DNA of 22,496 nucleotides from JABCPE02 sp963530895 (GTDB taxonomy: Bacteria > Bacteroidota > Bacteroidia > Flavobacteriales > Weeksellaceae), in NCBI GenBank assembly GCA_963530895.1, contig CAUSFO010000020.1:1-22496 (forward strand). Direction: 5' to 3'. The position numbers were made by a program, and so were the translations under genes. Under the pieces are notes generated by a model that searched no databases, was not told the DNA's origin, and worked only from the letters and a program-made list of their open reading frames with translations. This document shows positions 1-7,742 of this stretch, in pieces (the stretch's first letter is position 1; each line of letters starts with the position of its first letter).

Positions 1-171
1 GATAATTGGTTTGCTATCAGTCAACAGGCATTTTCTAAGGAAGAGATATTACAATGTGCTTCTCTTTTTGTAGGATTGAACAAATTCCAAGCCGAAAGGG
101 TATGGAAATCCAAGAAATTAGGCGAAGTCAATACAATAAGACTTGAAGATAAGGAAGAAACAAACAATTAG
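1..171 (+). CDS. C-terminal 56 residues of an unrecognised protein (5' end outside window)
   Basis: An open frame runs from the first base to a TAG at 169-171, reading DNWFAISQQAFSKEEIL... and ending in an acidic, hydrophilic tail (LEDKEETNN). It is short, but it is open from the window edge, stops cleanly, and is followed only 21 bases later by the start of a co-directional gene, as expected for an operon member. The visible part is soluble and probably helical, with no membrane segment. I do not recognise the family. Its neighbours (a SUKH protein and a secreted SH3b protein) make a role in a toxin/immunity locus possible, but that is context only. Confidence 0.6.
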   Translation, partial: DNWFAISQQAFSKEEILQCASLFVGLNKFQAERVWKSKKLGEVNTIRLEDKEETNN

Positions 172-192
172 TTTCATAAAATAAATAGCATT

Positions 193-882
193 ATGGCAAT
201 ACCCTTTAATTTTGTGCTTTTTAAAAAGCGTTTAAACCTATTTTTAGAAAAGATAGAAAACCTTGGTGGTGAGACTGATCCTCTTACGATAGAAAAACCT
301 GCTACAGAGGAAGAAATCAAATCCGTAGAAACAAAATTAGGCTATACATTGCCTCCACATTTCCGCGAAGTACTCTTGGAAAACACTGCCCATTTGGAGT
401 TTGGGTGGGATATTGATGATATTATAGATGAGGAAGACATTTCTTTACCTGATAAACTAGCTGAAATCTTTCGTGGAAAGTTGCTTTTTGGGCTGGATTT
501 GCTTTTGGACTATGAGGAAGATCGCCAAGACTGGGAAGGGGAAGCATATCCCAATTCCGATAAAGAATACGACCGTGTTTGGCATAATAAAATGGCTTTT
601 CACCAAGTAGGTAACGGTGATTATATCGCTATTGAGTTAGAACCAGAGAATTATGGCAAGGTTGTGTATCTCAGCCACGATGGTAGTGAGAATCACGGGC
701 TTTATATAGCCGATAACTTTAAGGAATTCCTAATGAACTATGCTGCTGTGGGTTGTACTGGAGGAGAGGATTGGCAATGGGAGCCTTTTTATACCAAAGG
801 CAAAGGCATAGATCCTTCCTCAGAAAATGCACTTGCGTGGTGTAAATTGCTAAATATAGATGAAAAAGAACTTGATATTTAA
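193..882 (+). CDS. SMI1/KNR4 (SUKH superfamily) protein, probable immunity protein
   Basis: This 229-residue protein carries the SUKH signature. After an N-terminal helix comes IEKPATEEEIKSVETKLGY (about 33-51), then LPPHFREVLLENTAHLEFGW (about 53-72), the usual 'E..LG..LP..ford.y' block of the SMI1/KNR4 fold; the rest of the domain runs to roughly residue 190 with many acidic and aromatic residues. No signal peptide or membrane segment is seen, so it should be cytoplasmic. In bacteria SUKH proteins are best known as immunity proteins that bind polymorphic toxins such as nucleases, though some are standalone with unknown roles. The gene lies 21 bases after the preceding stop and only 6 bases before the next gene, so the three are probably co-transcribed. 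No toxin is seen in the window; the target is unknown. Confidence 0.8.
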   Translation: MAIPFNFVLFKKRLNLFLEKIENLGGETDPLTIEKPATEEEIKSVETKLGYTLPPHFREVLLENTAHLEFGWDIDDIIDEEDISLPDKLAEIFRGKLLFGLDLLLDYEEDRQDWEGEAYPNSDKEYDRVWHNKMAFHQVGNGDYIAIELEPENYGKVVYLSHDGSENHGLYIADNFKEFLMNYAAVGCTGGEDWQWEPFYTKGKGIDPSSENALAWCKLLNIDEKELDI

Positions 883-888
883 ACTTTT

Positions 889-1584
889 ATGAAATTATTG
901 CTTTTATTTTTACTGATAAGCAGCTACACTTTTGCTCAAGAAAATAAAAACTATTTCTTTGCCGTAATCAATGACAAAGACGGCTATGTAAATGTACGAA
1001 AAGAAGCGAATATACACAGCAAAGTAATAAAGAAACTTGATAATAATACCCTTATTTTTGTCTTTGTATATGACAAGGCTCATGATGGCAATTGGATTCA
1101 TCCTGATAATGAAGGATATATTTACAATGACAGGGTCAAATGGATAGAAGAACTACCCAAAGTTGCCAAAGGTGTTGAAAAGAAAAATGCTATTCATTTT
1201 TCAGGGAAAGATATCAGGGTAACTCTTACTTCACAAAAATTTGACAAGAGTAAGCATTCTTTTGTTTATTATAAAGAATCCCATCACTCCATAGAAAAGA
1301 TAGATGGAAAACCTTTTTGGGGAACAGATGGTGACATGCCAAGAGAGGAATATAAAAATATCCAAATACACATCAATGGGAAACAAGTTTCCCTCCCTAA
1401 AAGCGCTTATGATGACCTATATGAACCTACTTTCTATACGGAACATAACTCCGTTTATTACGATAAAGAGCATGACAGCTACTATATAGTAGCAACTAAC
1501 AGTGATGGCGCTGGCGCTTACATGATCTGTTGGCAAATAGAAAAAGGAATTTATAAGGGCAGAAAAATCGGTATACCTTTTTAG
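889..1584 (+). CDS. Secreted SH3b-domain protein
   Basis: A 231-residue protein. Residues 1-16 form a signal peptide (MKLLLLFLLISSYTFA, likely cleaved before Q17), so it should be periplasmic or exported. Residues about 23-86 fit a bacterial SH3 (SH3b) domain: GYVNVRKEANIHSKVIKKL followed by a turn and GYIYNDRVKWIEEL. The C-terminal half has blocks FWGTDGDMP (143-151) and SDGAGAYMICWQIEKG (205-220) that look like a conserved, unnamed domain often attached to SH3b in Gram-negative proteins. SH3b domains generally bind cell-wall peptides or other proteins; no catalytic residues are evident. It starts 6 bases after the SUKH gene, in the same operon. A role as a periplasmic partner or immunity factor is inference from position; specific function unknown. 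Confidence 0.75.
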   Translation: MKLLLLFLLISSYTFAQENKNYFFAVINDKDGYVNVRKEANIHSKVIKKLDNNTLIFVFVYDKAHDGNWIHPDNEGYIYNDRVKWIEELPKVAKGVEKKNAIHFSGKDIRVTLTSQKFDKSKHSFVYYKESHHSIEKIDGKPFWGTDGDMPREEYKNIQIHINGKQVSLPKSAYDDLYEPTFYTEHNSVYYDKEHDSYYIVATNSDGAGAYMICWQIEKGIYKGRKIGIPF

Positions 1585-1596
1585 AAGAAATTTTAT

Positions 1597-1604
1597 TAAA
1601 TTTG
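1597..1604 (+). promoter_or_regulatory. Putative -7 box (TAAATTTG) for the mannose-6-phosphate isomerase cupin gene
   Basis: The octamer matches the Bacteroidota -7 consensus TAnnTTTG exactly and lies 39 bases before the ATG at 1644, inside the 59-base gap after the SH3b gene. No clear TTG -33 element sits at the usual 17-23 base spacing, so strength is uncertain. It suggests the cupin gene starts its own transcript. Confidence 0.45.
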
Positions 1605-1643
1605 GCGAGAAAATAATTATATTAATAATAAAAATTTAGAAAT

Positions 1644-1991
1644 ATGCTGGAAATTGGGGAAAGACCTTGGGGAAAATATTATGTCCTTGAAGATGAGGAA
1701 AACTACAAACTAAAAAGAATAGAAGTGAATGCAGGGCATCGTTTGTCTTATCAGTATCATCATCACAGACAGGAGTTTTGGACAGTGGTTCAGGGCGAGG
1801 CTGTGGTTGTACTAGACGGAGTGGAACATGTAGTAAAATACGGAGAAAGTATCTTCATCCCACTAGGAGCAAAACACAGGATAGAAAACAGAAGTGCAGA
1901 GCTTTTGGTTTTCATAGAAGTGCAGACGGGGACTTATTTTGGGGAGGATGATATCATTAGATTAGAAGATGACTACGCAAGAGAAAATTAA
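1644..1991 (+). CDS. Standalone type II mannose-6-phosphate isomerase cupin domain
   Basis: This 115-residue protein corresponds to the C-terminal isomerase half of bifunctional ManC/AlgA enzymes, which interconvert mannose-6-phosphate and fructose-6-phosphate. It has the family blocks in order: ERPWGKYYVLEDE (6-18), the metal-binding HHHRQEFW stretch (about 39-46), IPLGAKHRIEN and finally GEDDIIRLEDDYAR, which carries the conserved basic catalytic region. The N-terminal GDP-mannose pyrophosphorylase half (about 350 residues) is absent, and the ATG at 1644 with its own upstream -7 box shows that this is a complete small gene and not a truncated one. It opens the glycan block and could supply mannose, or GDP-mannose and GDP-fucose precursors, for the adjacent transferases. 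It may instead act on another sugar phosphate; some small cupins of this type are uncharacterised. Confidence 0.85.
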   Translation: MLEIGERPWGKYYVLEDEENYKLKRIEVNAGHRLSYQYHHHRQEFWTVVQGEAVVVLDGVEHVVKYGESIFIPLGAKHRIENRSAELLVFIEVQTGTYFGEDDIIRLEDDYAREN

Positions 1992-2024
1992 ATAAAAAGA
2001 CTGTTATTCAACAGCCTTTTTATT
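1991..2024 (-). terminator. Hairpin terminator shared by convergent genes
   Basis: Arms 1991-2005 and 2010-2024 are complementary around a 4-base loop. On the minus strand the single odd position is a G-U pair and the 3' side ends in a U-rich run; on the plus strand it is an A-C mismatch, so the minus-strand transcript has the better structure. The hairpin overlaps the stop codon of the cupin gene and the last few codons of the SGNH gene, so both convergent genes end inside it. Confidence 0.75.
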
Positions 2025-3083
2025 TTGTATCATATTATAAATAAATTCAGACATTGCTTCCGAGCCTTTCATTGTCCAATGGGTATCATCATAAAAATAG
2101 ACATCCTTTTCTTTTTTTATCATATCTGATAAGATGGAGTAAGATGGAATATACAGATATTCTTTTTTCTCTTTTTCCAACTTTTCAAAGAACAATGGCT
2201 CTTTTCCTTTGGGTTTATTTTTTATGTAAGGATAGTACAAATCATACTTGTCAGGCGCTATCATCACGATGAGCTTTATTCCTTTTTTCTCTAACAATTG
2301 ATTTATTTTATTAAAAACCTTATTCGCCTGAGAAACATTTTTATCATCATTTTTTCTTGGCAAGAATTTGATATCTTCTTTATAAAACAATAAATCCTCG
2401 GGATTGTTTGAGAAAAGGTAATTATTCTCTGACTTAAAACGATAAACATCTGAACGAAATGGTCTGTTTAAGAACAAATATTGAAAATTAAACAATGGTA
2501 TTTTGACCGTGGCATCAGAGAAAAATTCTAATTTTTGTAGTTCATTGGGATTTGTGGATTTTAGGTTTTTCTCTTCGTATTCTTTTATCTGTGTTTTGAT
2601 GCTGTCTATACTTTTGGACTGGGTAAAAGACAACTCAGAAGTTCTATCAACAGCGTATCTTTCCACTGTTTCCAATACGACATATTCTGTTTTTATTCTA
2701 TCAAAAAAATCAGAATTGATAAGTTCTATCAGCACCTGTATAGGATTCTCTTCTGATAAGAATCTATCAACATGCGCAACAGAAATTCCTTTATTCGCAA
2801 GTATATTTTGATAGCCTACCTGTCTTGACTCAGAAAAAGAATCTCCGATAGTCAAAATATCTACCTTTATATTTTGGTCTAAATCAGCTTCAGAAATGCG
2901 TATATACTTTTCTTCTAAAGCTTTATACTGAGCAGCAACCTCAGATGAAGGAGATGGATTATTATAAATATATCCCAATCTCGCCAAATCTCCTTCATTT
3001 TTTCTATAAAAAACAGCATTAATGAAATAAAAAATCAGGAAAGGAGCGACAAAAAAACTTGTTTTTATGATAAATTTCTTCAT
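2004..3083 (-). CDS. AlgX/AlgJ-like SGNH-hydrolase-type protein, partner of MBOAT acyltransferase
   Basis: A 359-residue protein anchored by one N-terminal membrane segment (about residues 5-25) with the rest predicted outside the cytoplasmic membrane. It has GDSFS at 80-84 (nucleophile Ser82 in a strand-turn context ILTIGDSFS) and DDTHW at 332-336 (Asp and His of the triad), the arrangement of SGNH-type AlgX, AlgJ and DltD-like proteins. Such proteins transfer or remove acyl groups on glycans, taking the acyl group handed across the membrane by an MBOAT protein. The gene starts 6 bases after the MBOAT stop, which strongly supports that pairing. The acyl group is probably acetyl and the target a surface polysaccharide, both inferred. 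It could act as an esterase instead of a transferase. Confidence 0.8.
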   Translation of the reverse strand: MKKFIIKTSFFVAPFLIFYFINAVFYRKNEGDLARLGYIYNNPSPSSEVAAQYKALEEKYIRISEADLDQNIKVDILTIGDSFSESRQVGYQNILANKGISVAHVDRFLSEENPIQVLIELINSDFFDRIKTEYVVLETVERYAVDRTSELSFTQSKSIDSIKTQIKEYEEKNLKSTNPNELQKLEFFSDATVKIPLFNFQYLFLNRPFRSDVYRFKSENNYLFSNNPEDLLFYKEDIKFLPRKNDDKNVSQANKVFNKINQLLEKKGIKLIVMIAPDKYDLYYPYIKNKPKGKEPLFFEKLEKEKKEYLYIPSYSILSDMIKKEKDVYFYDDTHWTMKGSEAMSEFIYNMIQNKKAVE

Positions 3084-3089
3084 TACTTA

Positions 3090-4538
3090 TTAGAATTGGA
3101 AATAAATAAACTGCTGTTCTTGTCCTCCAAAATAGAACAATGCCAATATAAGAATATAGTAAAACGCATATCTTATGGGAGCCTTCCATTTCAGTCCGAG
3201 ATGCTCTATGGCGTATTCATTCCTTCTGCCCATCCACTCTATCACGATGAATACCAGCAGAAGAATAGCCACCGTGCCTACTCTAGGTAAATCTGAAAAA
3301 GCAGGAATACTAAATAATGAAGGAGAAAATATTTCAGAAATATACGAAAAGGCATGCTGTATATTCTCCGCTCGGAAAAATATCCACGCCAATACAGTAA
3401 GCCCAAAAGTAGAAAGAATTTGTATAAATTCCCTAAAAGAAGGTAAAATTCGCCCATCTGCTACGACTCCCAGATTCACTCTGTTTTTACTGGTCAATAA
3501 AAGTGGCAGAAAATAGATAGCATTCAGCAGCCCCCATGCTATAAAAGTCCAATTGGCTCCGTGCCAAAATCCACTAACAACGAAAATCACAAAAGTATTT
3601 CGCACCTTCATTGCTGTACCGCCACGGCTGCCCCCCAGTGGAATATAGATATAATCTCTAAACCAAGTATTTAGCGATATATGCCATCTTCGCCAAAACT
3701 CTGCGATATCTCTCGAAAAATATGGAAAATGGAAATTCTTTTTTAGCTCAAAACCAAAAAGACGAGAAGTCCCAATGGCTATATCAGAATATCCAGAGAA
3801 ATCACCATAAATCTGAAATGCAAAAAATATAGCCCCTAAAACCAGCGTGCTTCCAGAATAGTCGGCTGAATTATTAAAAATAATATTCGCAAACTGAGCG
3901 CAATTATCCGCTATAACTATCTTTTTGAACAATCCCCATAGAATCTGCCGAAGCCCGTCTACCGCCTTATGATAGTCGAAAACTCTTTTTTTGTAAAACT
4001 GATGCAGCAGGTATGTCGCTCTTTCGATAGGACCCGCGACCAGCTGCGGGAAGAAAGTCACAAAAGATGCAAACGCTATCAAATCCTTCGTAGGTTCTAA
4101 TTTTCTTTGGTAAACATCTATTGTGTAGCTCAAAGTTTGGAATGTATAAAAACTAATCCCTACAGGAAGAATGATATTCAGTGTTTCTATATTAAGCTTT
4201 ATTCCGAAAAGAGAAAAAGCCTCCACAAAATTTTCTACAAAGAAATTATAATACTTGAAAAATCCTAAAAATGAAAGATTTATAAACAAGCTGGTATAAA
4301 GCAAAACTTTTCTTTTCTTCTCATTTTCTTCATTTTTCAGAAGACAACCAATGGTATAATCCACCAATGTACTGAATACAATAAGTGTCAAAAATTTCCA
4401 GTCCCACCAGCCATAAAAAACATAACTGGCCGCGAGAATGAACAAATTCTGTAGTTTTAAGTTTTTATTTGTTAAATACCAATAGATAAGAAATACTATC
4501 GGCAGAAATATCGCAAAATCAATAGAATTGAAAATCAT
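3090..4538 (-). CDS. MBOAT family membrane-bound O-acyltransferase (AlgI/PatA-like)
   Basis: A 482-residue polytopic membrane protein with about 10-12 hydrophobic segments. Family hallmarks are visible: FFPQLVAGPIER (162-173), the FWRRWHISLNTWFRDYIYIP region (281-300) followed by LGGSRGG, and VSGFWHGANWTF (321-332) with the near-invariant histidine at 326. These proteins move acyl groups, typically acetyl, across the cytoplasmic membrane for O-acylation of alginate, peptidoglycan, teichoic acid or LPS sugars. It is followed 6 bases later by the SGNH partner, forming a two-gene acylation unit. It is divergent from the glycosyltransferase gene at 4640, with an 84-base intergenic region holding a -7 box for each side. 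The acceptor glycan is not known; the neighbouring transferases make a lipooligosaccharide or capsule the likely choice. Confidence 0.9.
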   Translation of the reverse strand: MIFNSIDFAIFLPIVFLIYWYLTNKNLKLQNLFILAASYVFYGWWDWKFLTLIVFSTLVDYTIGCLLKNEENEKKRKVLLYTSLFINLSFLGFFKYYNFFVENFVEAFSLFGIKLNIETLNIILPVGISFYTFQTLSYTIDVYQRKLEPTKDLIAFASFVTFFPQLVAGPIERATYLLHQFYKKRVFDYHKAVDGLRQILWGLFKKIVIADNCAQFANIIFNNSADYSGSTLVLGAIFFAFQIYGDFSGYSDIAIGTSRLFGFELKKNFHFPYFSRDIAEFWRRWHISLNTWFRDYIYIPLGGSRGGTAMKVRNTFVIFVVSGFWHGANWTFIAWGLLNAIYFLPLLLTSKNRVNLGVVADGRILPSFREFIQILSTFGLTVLAWIFFRAENIQHAFSYISEIFSPSLFSIPAFSDLPRVGTVAILLLVFIVIEWMGRRNEYAIEHLGLKWKAPIRYAFYYILILALFYFGGQEQQFIYFQF

Positions 4539-4557
4539 AACTTGTCGGAAAATAGGG

Positions 4558-4565
4558 CAAATTTA
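4558..4565 (-). promoter_or_regulatory. Putative -7 box (TAAATTTG) for the MBOAT/SGNH operon
   Basis: On the minus strand the octamer fits TAnnTTTG exactly and ends 19 bases before the MBOAT start codon at 4538. No clear -33 TTG is present at the expected spacing. It would serve both acylation genes. Confidence 0.5.
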
Positions 4566-4614
4566 AGAAAAATTCTGTATGTAATAAGCATAAGTTTTAC
4601 TGAAAAATATTTTG

Positions 4615-4622
4615 TATATTCG
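4615..4622 (+). promoter_or_regulatory. Weak -7-like box for the divergent glycosyltransferase
   Basis: TATATTCG differs from TAnnTTTG at one position and lies 17 bases before the ATG at 4640, the same spacing as the exact box of the next gene (5871-5878 to 5896). The alternative GTG start at 4622 would fall on this box, which is one reason to prefer 4640. Confidence 0.3.
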
Positions 4623-4639
4623 TGCTAAATTATTGGTTT

Positions 4640-5860
4640 ATGCTTAGTTTTATACGAAGAATTTTGTTTAAAAACTATTTTTACAAAGGAACAGAAAAAT
4701 ATAATTTATTGATTTATGATGATTTCTTCCCTAATTCTAAATCTGGATTTAGATATGAAGAATTTACCTATTATATGGAGAATATCAATAACTTGAAATT
4801 TCTTCTTACGCCTAAAACCTATGTTGCAGTAGGTGAATCTCCCAATAATCAGGCAATGTATATTGAAAACCTTAAAGATAAATTTCCTAAATTCTTTGAA
4901 GAAAATAAGATAACAAAATTTGGTAACAAAGGGAGTTATAATATTAATACTAAATTGTTCTACTGCGTATTTATCAATAATATAGCAGAAATGCTTCCCG
5001 CTTTAGAGAAAAATAAAATTCCTTTCGTATTTACACTTTACCCTGGCGGCGGATTCGGTTTTGAAGAAGAAAGTTCTGATGCTAAATTAAAAAAAGTACT
5101 GTCTTCTAAATACTTCAAAAAAGTTATTGTAACCCAAAGGGTTACATATGAATATTTGATAAGAAAAAACTTTTGCCCAAAAGAGAAAATCTCTTTCATA
5201 TTTGGAGCAGCAATACCTCAGAAATCTTTTAGTTTTAATGTGACAGAAAGATTATACTATCCTGAAAAAAAAACACTTGATATCTGCTTTTGTGCAGGGA
5301 GATATACAGAGGAAGGCAGGGACAAGGGATATCCTATCTTCATAGAAGTCTTGAAAAAACTCAGTCCAAAATATGATTTTATAAGATTTCATGTTATTGG
5401 GAATTATGATCCATCAATCATAGATGTATCTGGTTATGAGGACAAAATAAAATTCTATGGATGTTTGCAATATGATGATTTGGTAGGTGTATTTAAATTT
5501 ATAGATATTATCATTTCTCCCAATAAGTCTGACCTTTTAAGCAAGGGGGCATTTGATGGTTTCCCTTTAGGAGCTGTTGCAGAAGCCGCTCTGAATGGCT
5601 GCCTTGTGATGAATACCGATCCCAACAATGAGAACTTTATCAAAGAGACAGGAGAGTATCATTTTATTCCTGATTTAGAAATGATTATTATCAAGCCTGA
5701 TTCGGATAATATCATAGAAAATATCGAAAAAATTATTTTCTCTCCGAAACTGATAAAGCAAATTGCCTTTGCTGGACAACAAAAATTCATAAAATTATAT
5801 AATAATGAGGCTCAAATGAAACCACGATTGGAATTATTGAAATCTTTCATCTCAAATTAA
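4640..5860 (+). CDS. GT4-like glycosyltransferase
   Basis: Start chosen at ATG 4640 (406 residues). A GTG 18 bases upstream would overlap the likely promoter and adds six poorly supported residues. The C-terminal half looks like a GT-B, family-4-type transferase: FCAGRYTEEGRDKGYPIF begins the donor domain (about 217-234), then FHVIGNYDP, IKFYGCLQYDDL, and FDGFPLGAVAEAALNGCLVM (about 305-324), which replaces the usual E-x7-E nucleotide-sugar loop. The N-terminal half is more divergent, with a PGGGFGFEEE turn. It probably adds a sugar to a lipid-linked or surface glycan in the cytoplasm. It has no membrane segment. It is followed 35 bases later by a GT2 gene on the same strand. Donor and acceptor are unknown. 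Confidence 0.7.
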   Translation: MLSFIRRILFKNYFYKGTEKYNLLIYDDFFPNSKSGFRYEEFTYYMENINNLKFLLTPKTYVAVGESPNNQAMYIENLKDKFPKFFEENKITKFGNKGSYNINTKLFYCVFINNIAEMLPALEKNKIPFVFTLYPGGGFGFEEESSDAKLKKVLSSKYFKKVIVTQRVTYEYLIRKNFCPKEKISFIFGAAIPQKSFSFNVTERLYYPEKKTLDICFCAGRYTEEGRDKGYPIFIEVLKKLSPKYDFIRFHVIGNYDPSIIDVSGYEDKIKFYGCLQYDDLVGVFKFIDIIISPNKSDLLSKGAFDGFPLGAVAEAALNGCLVMNTDPNNENFIKETGEYHFIPDLEMIIIKPDSDNIIENIEKIIFSPKLIKQIAFAGQQKFIKLYNNEAQMKPRLELLKSFISN

Positions 5861-5870
5861 GTGTAATTAT

Positions 5871-5878
5871 TATCTTTG
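5871..5878 (+). promoter_or_regulatory. Putative -7 box (TATCTTTG) for the GT2 gene
   Basis: An exact TAnnTTTG match in the 35-base gap between the two plus-strand transferases, 17 bases before the ATG at 5896. No good -33 element is seen, so the gene may also be read from upstream. Confidence 0.4.
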
Positions 5879-5895
5879 TTAAATTTCTTAGCAGT

Positions 5896-6786
5896 ATGAA
5901 GCCATTAGTAAGTGTTGTAATGATTACTTACGGACACGAAAAATATATTGAAGAAGCCATAAAAGGAGTTTTTCTTCAAAAAACTAATTTCCCTTTAGAA
6001 TTAATTATTTCAAATGACAAATCGCCCGACTCTACAGACGAAATAGTAAAAAACATCATAAAATCTGCTCCAGAAAACATTTCAGTGAAATATATCCTGC
6101 ATCCAGAAAATATCGGGATGCTTCCTAATCTTATTTCTACCCTTAAAATGGCTGAAGGGAAATATATCGCTGTTTGCGAGGGAGATGACTACTGGACAGA
6201 TGAAAACAAACTCCAAAAACAAACAGATTTTTTAGAAAAAAACGAAGATTTCACTCTTACTTTTCACAATGTTTTCATTCGAAATGGCGAAACTCTGAGA
6301 ACAGATTTGGACTATGAAAAAAGACTGAACAATAAAGATGTTTACACAATAGATGATTTATCTAAAGGAAATTTTATCCATACTCCTTCTGTTGTTTTCA
6401 GAAATATGAAAATAAAGTTCCCAGAATGGTATTACTCTTCTTTTTTAGGTGATTATCCTCTTTGGTCATGGCTTTCTAAAAAAGGAAAAATAAAATATTT
6501 CCCAGAAAAAATGGGCGCATATAGAGAAAATGTAGGCGTGTGGAGTGGCAAATCTCAAGAGGAGCGAGAATTCAAAACCATGCTTGTACTCCGAAATCTT
6601 ATCCCAGATTTTAAGATGTTTCCCAATGCCCAAAGAAACATGATACGCGCCAAAAACACTTATATAAAAAACTTCTTAAAGCATAAAAGCTTTGCTGAGG
6701 TTACGGCATCGCCATATTTTTCGGAATTAAGTTATAAAGACAAGTTTAAACTTATGATAAGAACATATTTCAACAAAAAAAACTAA
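5896..6786 (+). CDS. Family 2 glycosyltransferase
   Basis: A 296-residue GT-A type transferase. The N-terminal strand VSVVMITYGHEKYIEEAI (5-22) is the classic GT2 opening; SNDKSPDSTDEI (39-50) stands where other members have DDGSTD, and EGDDYWTDENKLQKQ (95-109) contains the DXD-like metal and nucleotide-sugar site. Later residues FLGDYPLWSWLS hold the usual acidic base region (here GDYPLW). No membrane segment, so it acts at the inner face of the membrane. The EGDDYW type is common among transferases that build LPS outer core, O-antigen or capsule. It converges with the next transferase gene, with only 7 bases between the stops and no evident terminator. Sugar specificity cannot be told from the sequence. 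Confidence 0.88.
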   Translation: MKPLVSVVMITYGHEKYIEEAIKGVFLQKTNFPLELIISNDKSPDSTDEIVKNIIKSAPENISVKYILHPENIGMLPNLISTLKMAEGKYIAVCEGDDYWTDENKLQKQTDFLEKNEDFTLTFHNVFIRNGETLRTDLDYEKRLNNKDVYTIDDLSKGNFIHTPSVVFRNMKIKFPEWYYSSFLGDYPLWSWLSKKGKIKYFPEKMGAYRENVGVWSGKSQEEREFKTMLVLRNLIPDFKMFPNAQRNMIRAKNTYIKNFLKHKSFAEVTASPYFSELSYKDKFKLMIRTYFNKKN

Positions 6787-6793
6787 ATAATCC

Positions 6794-7741
6794 TTATCGT
6801 TTTTTGCCCATAATTTTGTCTACCAAAAATAATATTCTGCTTTTGAGAGGAAATTTATTTTTAAACTCTTTTTTTAGAGCATAGTATCTCTCCTTAATGG
6901 ATTGCGAAGTATTGCAGAAAGTATGTCCTTGGTTTTTATTTTCTATAATAACATTGATTTCATAGAATCTTAATAACCTTTTTAATAGTCTTTTGTAACT
7001 TGAAAAAGAAGTGGGTTCTAAATCAAAAAACCTCATAAGTTTGGCTTTTCCTTCCTCTGTTTTGTCAAAAAAAACGCCGCCCACCTGCTGCTCTTGGTGA
7101 GTTCTGTAATAGAATAACTTGTCATTCAAGAACTCGAAACGCCCTTTTCTTGTAGTATTTAATGCTATCCATTCATCATGGTGATAGTCTTTTAAAACTG
7201 GAAAAGGCATGATTTCGGGTTTTAGAGCCGCTCTAAACGCCATAGAAGCGCCTGTTGCAATATTACAGAGTAATATTATTTCAAAATAATCAATGTTTTT
7301 GCCTTTTTCTTTCAAAAATACAGGAGCATCCCAAAGAGAATATTTCTCATGAACAGCTCCATTTTCATCAATGCAGAATCCATTAGTTGCCACAACATCT
7401 ATTTCAGCGTGATTATCAAGAAATGAAACTATTTTTTCGGCTTTGTTTTCTGCCCAGATGTCATCTTGGTCGCTTAGGAAGATAATGGCTTTACTGCACA
7501 GAGAAATTGCTTTTTCAAAGTTTTTGACACTTCGCAGATTGCTTTCATTAAAATGTGTCCTGAATATCTCGGGATATTGTTTCTGATATTCTGCCAATAT
7601 TTCGGGAGTTCTATCAGTAGAGCCGTCATCGCAGACCACTATTTCACTTGGTTTATGCGTCTGGCTGAGAATGGAATCTATCTGCTGATGGATATATTTC
7701 TCTCCATTATACGAACACAAAGCTACAGAATACGATGTCAT
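6794..7741 (-). CDS. Family 2 glycosyltransferase, rhamnosyltransferase-like
   Basis: A 315-residue GT2 protein. Visible motifs: SVALCSYNGEKYIHQQIDSI (5-24), CDDGSTDRTPEI (37-48), and DQDDIW (91-96) as the metal-binding DXD site. Further on, HHDEWIAL carries the likely catalytic acid (HDxW), and YRTHQEQQVGG matches the 'yRqH.qN.vG' box of the rhamnosyltransferase-like subgroup that extends O-antigen or cell-surface glycans. The gene begins one base after the stop of the decayed reading frame upstream on the minus strand, so it belongs to the operon that starts at 8816. Rhamnose as the donor is a guess from subgroup resemblance; the GT2 assignment is firm. Confidence 0.88.
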   Translation of the reverse strand: MTSYSVALCSYNGEKYIHQQIDSILSQTHKPSEIVVCDDGSTDRTPEILAEYQKQYPEIFRTHFNESNLRSVKNFEKAISLCSKAIIFLSDQDDIWAENKAEKIVSFLDNHAEIDVVATNGFCIDENGAVHEKYSLWDAPVFLKEKGKNIDYFEIILLCNIATGASMAFRAALKPEIMPFPVLKDYHHDEWIALNTTRKGRFEFLNDKLFYYRTHQEQQVGGVFFDKTEEGKAKLMRFFDLEPTSFSSYKRLLKRLLRFYEINVIIENKNQGHTFCNTSQSIKERYYALKKEFKNKFPLKSRILFLVDKIMGKKR

Positions 7742-7742
7742 T

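Noticed and set aside
3175..3516. 113-residue plus-strand open frame opposite the MBOAT gene
   Set aside because: Antisense to conserved MBOAT coding sequence, no promoter or recognisable domain.
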